Of a stretch of 11,414 nucleotides of DNA, positions 7,920 through 11,414 are shown one piece after another. Location: the NCBI GenBank assembly GCA_029983575.1, contig JASBZE010000059.1, forward strand, positions 1-11,414. The letters run 5' to 3'. The stretch's first letter is position 1. Each line of letters starts with the position of its first letter. The position numbers and the translations under genes are program-made. Origin of the DNA: Peptostreptococcaceae bacterium. Its GTDB lineage: Bacteria; Bacillota; Clostridia; Peptostreptococcales; Peptostreptococcaceae. The notes beneath the pieces were generated by a model, which worked only from the letters and a program-made list of their open reading frames with translations, was not told the origin of the DNA and did no database searches.

Positions 7920-10900
7920 TTAATCTATGTATGTAGCCTTTTGTACGTCTTCGGCCATGCCTTGAAGTTCGCTCATATTCACATCGTATAGTGCATCTCT
8001 AACTTTATTTTCTTTATCAAGTACTATAGCTATTGGAGTTGAGCTGTACATATATTTATTATTTGTTTTCTTTGCAGGCAATTTAAATATTGGTCCCGCT
8101 CCCATATAGAAGTGATTAATCCTTGGATCGCCCTTCTTATATATCATCTTTTCAAGCATTACCTTCATATCTTTTATTCCATCACCGTTTGGATCTTCTA
8201 CTATACCCTCAATAAAGTTAAACTCCCCGGCGTCACCTATCTTGGTTTGCTTCCATAGATTTTGGCAATTTCCACAGTTTTTAGATCCTAATACGAAGAT
8301 AGTAGCATGTTTTCCATCAGTAATATCCTTGATTTTCTTTGACTCGCCTGAATTTACATTTGTAAGTTCGTAATCACTTAAATCTTCTCCATATATCGCC
8401 TTTGATGCTTCTCCAAAATCTCCAGAAGCACTCATATCATCAATTGTATTTCCTTTTATTCCAAGATCGACACCGAATGTTGACTTATAATACTCCCCTA
8501 ATTGCTTTAAGTTTATTTCTCCTGAAGCATTTACTAGCCTTCCGTCTTCATCTAATAGCAAAGTATTTGGAGTTGTTAAAAAGTCCATTCTAGATTTCCA
8601 TATCGAATCTTCTGTTCCATCATAAACTATATGAGATTTTAGATTATCCGCTTTTAGCGTCTTTAGAACAGCCTCTGTTCCTTGTACACTTCCTTGAAAA
8701 TCCTTGCTATCTACTGATGTTATAATATCGACGAAATTATATTTTTCGTGATCTATCTTAGAAAAAGACTTCATCATATTTTGGCAACCACCGCATTGAG
8801 GATATGAAAATACCAATAGCGTCGGCTTAGACTTATCTTTAATTAGATCATCTAGTCTTATCTCGGTTCCATCAGATTTTTTGACCTTGTATTGTAACAT
8901 GTTCTTTCCATAGTATTTCTCGAGTGCCTTATACTCTTGAGTGCCTTGCTTAGCATAAATCTTATTTTTTGCTTTTGCACTTTCAAAATTTGGTAATTTA
9001 TATTCTGCGTTAGAATTTCCTACTATAAAACGAGCCATACCAAATCCTGAAACGTAATTATCCTTTTCTGCAGTAGCCTCAACCTTGTAATTTCCATCAT
9101 CTAATGGCTTGAAATTTACACTTACCTCACCATTATCATCAGTTTTCATGGTAGTCTCTTCTACAACTTCACCTTTAGCATTTATTATCTTTAGATTTAT
9201 ATTTTGATGTCTAATCCTGTCCTTATTTTCATTTGTATTAGTAACAAGTACATCTATAATCGGGCTTTCTGTACTCTTAAAAGTTCTCATCTTTGGCTTT
9301 AACATCAAGTCAAAAGCAAGTTTATTTTCTGGAATTATTGTCATATCCCTCTTATCAGTTTCTTTTAACCACTTAGTAATTCCGCCCTCCATATAGTAAA
9401 GTTTCTTAAACCCTGCTGACTTCATCATTTCAGCAGCAGCTTTTGATCTTACCTGAGTTCTACAATATAAAAGATATGTCGCATCCTTATCTAAAGTACT
9501 TATATATTTTTTAAACTCTTCTTTTTTTAATGCGTCAGAGTGTAGAAGACCGTCGTATTTAACTCTGCCTTCCTCAAATTCTCCATCCGTTCTAACATCT
9601 AATACCTTTAAGTCCTTGATATCTTCGTTCATAAACCTCTTTTCCTTCATCATGGAATAAGCGTCCCCTGTACTTATCGGCATTAAAAACTCATCTCTTT
9701 TTTCCTTTCCCTGACCATATATAGCCCATATTTTAATATCGTGATTGTATTCTTCTCCATAATCTCTGTAAAGATCATCTGTAATTTCAAGATTTAGAAG
9801 CTCTTCAGTAGTAAACCTCCTCTGGTTAAGCCAACTCTTCCCTTCTTCATACTTATCAATCACCCAATAACTAAAGTCTGGTTCATTAGAAAACTCCTCA
9901 ATGGCCTTTATATTTCTAGTTTCATATTGTTGAAGTTGTCTTGGATTAGATGTCCATCCTTCATGAACTTCCTTAGCCTTGAAATTTTTCAGGATATTTT
10001 CTCCTGGTTTTCTGCTTACAGTACCATAATAATGTTTATATCTCTGAGGCTGATTATTTTCGCTAAAATCTTTAATTATCCATATATTATCATAGTCTTT
10101 TTTATTATTTTTATTATCTTCATTGTCCTCATCCGGATCTGGTTTGTCAGGAACTGATGGATTTGATGGATCTGGCTTTACATCAGAACCCGGAATTATA
10201 GGCTCGCCATCTCTGTAGCTTATTTCAATTATATTCTCCTTTTGTAACATATAATTGAAAACTTCATCCTCAAAATTTTCGAATGTTGAAGGCGGCCTAA
10301 GTACTATAGACCTACTCATCGCTTGTTGAGAGAAAGTCATCTGTTTCATATCTAATTCTTTTCCGTTGACTGTAACTCTCCAATTTCCGACATTATCATC
10401 GGAGTTTACGCCTATTACAAGAGCCTTACCCTTAGGAATATCAAAACTAGCACCGTCAAACATATCTCTTTGTCCAGTATCTTCTCTGTCAAATCTATAT
10501 GTGTTGTTATAATAGTCGGTGTTTTCTATATCTGCATCTACTATCTGAACACATATTCCAGTATTAAATACCGGGTTTCCGTCCTTATCAGTTTTTTTCA
10601 CAACTAACTTTGAGTCATAATCCTCTGATGGAATATCTGTTCTAGGAAGTTTTACCAATGCGTTAATTGCATTTTCCAAGTCTTTAGCCTGTTTGTCAAT
10701 CTCGCCCTGCCTAGATAGAGGTATTGTTTCCTCGTTTAGTTTTTTAGCTTTATCAAGTTGTTCCTTAAGCTTATTAAAGGTACTCTCTGTATATCTCTCT
10801 GGCTTTAATTTATTAGCTCTATTAATCTGTTTTACAAGCTCGCTTTTATTTGCATCAGCTTCTGCACTTCCAAATAAAGCTACAAATTCTTTTTCTATAA

Positions 10901-11414
10901 ATCCATTCCTCTCAAGTTTTATCGAGTATCTACCATCCTTTGGAAAAATAGATTTATCAATAGTTACTGAACCCTTTCCAAAGAAGCTAGTTTTCTTCTC
11001 ATATTTTGAGCCGTCAATTAATTTATCATCAACTTTAACCTTTACATCCTCATTGAAGTATCCTGGGGAATCATTAGGGATATATATTTCTACAGAGTCT
11101 CCAACATTGTATTTTTCCTTATCCATTCTAAGGTTAATATCTCTAAGAGGTCTTGTCTTTATCATTAAATCATGAGCTTTTTTTAGATCATCATAAGCTT
11201 TGTTTAGCTCTGATAAAGTAGATTTTTCGTTGCTTCTAACCTCTTTTGCCTTGTCAAATACTGGTTTTGCTGCCTTAGCTTCCGGATGACTCATACCACC
11301 CGTATCTATATCAGTGCATTCACCAATCAAGTCACTTAATCTCTTTCTAGCCGCTTCAATATCATTTGGTGCTGGATCAGGAGTTGGATTTTGGTCGTCT
11401 TTTTTACCTGGATC
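7920..11414 (-). CDS. Large exported modular protein with rhodanese and two thioredoxin-fold domains, 5' end beyond window
   Basis: The frame is open from the right edge to TAA at 7922-7920: 1164 visible residues, numbered here from the edge. A TTG at 11330 is internal, because the frame continues upstream through a Pro/Asp-rich spacer (residues 1-18). Parts in order: FIVAR-like helices about 19-86; beta domain 92-181 resembling the Shr haemoglobin-interacting (DUF1533) fold, tentative; second FIVAR-like module 186-258; unrecognised beta domain about 266-378; Pro/Asp/Asn-rich linker 406-440; unrecognised Trp/Tyr-rich domain 441-576; rhodanese about 579-686 (LDVRTDGEFEEG, active loop CRTQVRS with C651 and R656, GGITKW); Ig/macroglobulin-like domain 690-800; thioredoxin/TlpA-like domain about 828-983 (CGGC at 874-877, cis-Pro P949); second one about 1014-1164 (CGNC at 1047-1050, cis-Pro P1127). 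FIVAR modules, spacer composition and neighbours imply export; no signal peptide or wall anchor is visible and they would be upstream. Likely role: thiol or persulfide chemistry at the cell surface, inferred. Confidence 0.93.
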   Translation of the reverse strand, partial: DPGKKDDQNPTPDPAPNDIEAARKRLSDLIGECTDIDTGGMSHPEAKAAKPVFDKAKEVRSNEKSTLSELNKAYDDLKKAHDLMIKTRPLRDINLRMDKEKYNVGDSVEIYIPNDSPGYFNEDVKVKVDDKLIDGSKYEKKTSFFGKGSVTIDKSIFPKDGRYSIKLERNGFIEKEFVALFGSAEADANKSELVKQINRANKLKPERYTESTFNKLKEQLDKAKKLNEETIPLSRQGEIDKQAKDLENAINALVKLPRTDIPSEDYDSKLVVKKTDKDGNPVFNTGICVQIVDADIENTDYYNNTYRFDREDTGQRDMFDGASFDIPKGKALVIGVNSDDNVGNWRVTVNGKELDMKQMTFSQQAMSRSIVLRPPSTFENFEDEVFNYMLQKENIIEISYRDGEPIIPGSDVKPDPSNPSVPDKPDPDEDNEDNKNNKKDYDNIWIIKDFSENNQPQRYKHYYGTVSRKPGENILKNFKAKEVHEGWTSNPRQLQQYETRNIKAIEEFSNEPDFSYWVIDKYEEGKSWLNQRRFTTEELLNLEITDDLYRDYGEEYNHDIKIWAIYGQGKEKRDEFLMPISTGDAYSMMKEKRFMNEDIKDLKVLDVRTDGEFEEGRVKYDGLLHSDALKKEEFKKYISTLDKDATYLLYCRTQVRSKAAAEMMKSAGFKKLYYMEGGITKWLKETDKRDMTIIPENKLAFDLMLKPKMRTFKSTESPIIDVLVTNTNENKDRIRHQNINLKIINAKGEVVEETTMKTDDNGEVSVNFKPLDDGNYKVEATAEKDNYVSGFGMARFIVGNSNAEYKLPNFESAKAKNKIYAKQGTQEYKALEKYYGKNMLQYKVKKSDGTEIRLDDLIKDKSKPTLLVFSYPQCGGCQNMMKSFSKIDHEKYNFVDIITSVDSKDFQGSVQGTEAVLKTLKADNLKSHIVYDGTEDSIWKSRMDFLTTPNTLLLDEDGRLVNASGEINLKQLGEYYKSTFGVDLGIKGNTIDDMSASGDFGEASKAIYGEDLSDYELTNVNSGESKKIKDITDGKHATIFVLGSKNCGNCQNLWKQTKIGDAGEFNFIEGIVEDPNGDGIKDMKVMLEKMIYKKGDPRINHFYMGAGPIFKLPAKKTNNKYMYSSTPIAIVLDKENKVRDALYDVNMSELQGMAEDVQKATYID

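Noticed and set aside
10693..11175. Plus-strand open frame of 160 codons opposite the FIVAR and Shr-like region
   Set aside because: Antisense of a well-supported minus-strand gene; Ser/Leu/Phe composition and no ribosome binding site.
11328..11330. TTG as the real start of the rhodanese/thioredoxin gene
   Set aside because: The same frame stays open to the window edge and encodes a Pro/Asp-rich spacer and the first part of a FIVAR-like helix; there is no signal peptide after this TTG and no good ribosome binding site before it, so it is internal.
1..11414. CRISPR arrays, tRNA or rRNA genes, insertion sequences, phage or attachment sites
   Set aside because: No spaced direct repeats other than the in-frame protein repeat, no tRNA-like cloverleaf or rRNA motif in the two short gaps, and no transposase or integrase motif in any frame.

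Overview
The window is AT-rich. All coding capacity is on the minus strand: three long, cysteine-poor genes for exported cell-surface proteins, transcribed right to left. The combination of three-copy CWB2 (cell wall binding repeat 2) anchors, FIVAR-like helical modules, Lys/Asp/Pro-rich spacers, AGGAGG-type ribosome binding sites and a TTG start points to a low-GC Gram-positive anaerobe of the Clostridia/Tissierellia type (Peptoniphilus- or Anaerococcus-like). This taxonomic placement is inference from protein style, not a database match.

Layout in transcription order. (1) Bases 11414 to 7920 hold the 3' part of a very large modular protein; its true start lies beyond the right edge. The visible 1164 residues carry two FIVAR-like helical modules, a possible Shr-type beta domain, two domains I do not recognise, a rhodanese domain, an Ig/macroglobulin-like domain and two thioredoxin-fold domains (CGGC and CGNC). 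(2) After a 91-base gap holding a strong hairpin and a possible promoter, bases 7828 to 1694 encode a complete 2044-residue cell-envelope subtilase of the lactocepin/C5a-peptidase type. It has an intact D-H-S triad, a PA insert, Fn3/Ig-like domains, two Rib-like domains, a 13-residue Pro-rich repeat spacer, a FIVAR module and three CWB2 repeats. (3) After a 167-base gap containing three hairpins, bases 1526 to the left edge encode the first 508 residues of a CWB2-anchored protein. It starts with TTG and has a signal peptide, three CWB2 repeats, a Gly/Ser hinge and an unrecognised C-terminal region that runs off the window.

The genes look like a surface-protein cluster: a protease and a second protein held to the wall by CWB2, beside a protein that combines sulfur-transfer and thiol-redox chemistry. 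Working together is inference from adjacency and shared spacer style. The most unusual item is the combination of rhodanese plus two thioredoxin folds with FIVAR-type surface modules; the most unexplained non-coding item is the three-hairpin leader in front of the leftmost gene.
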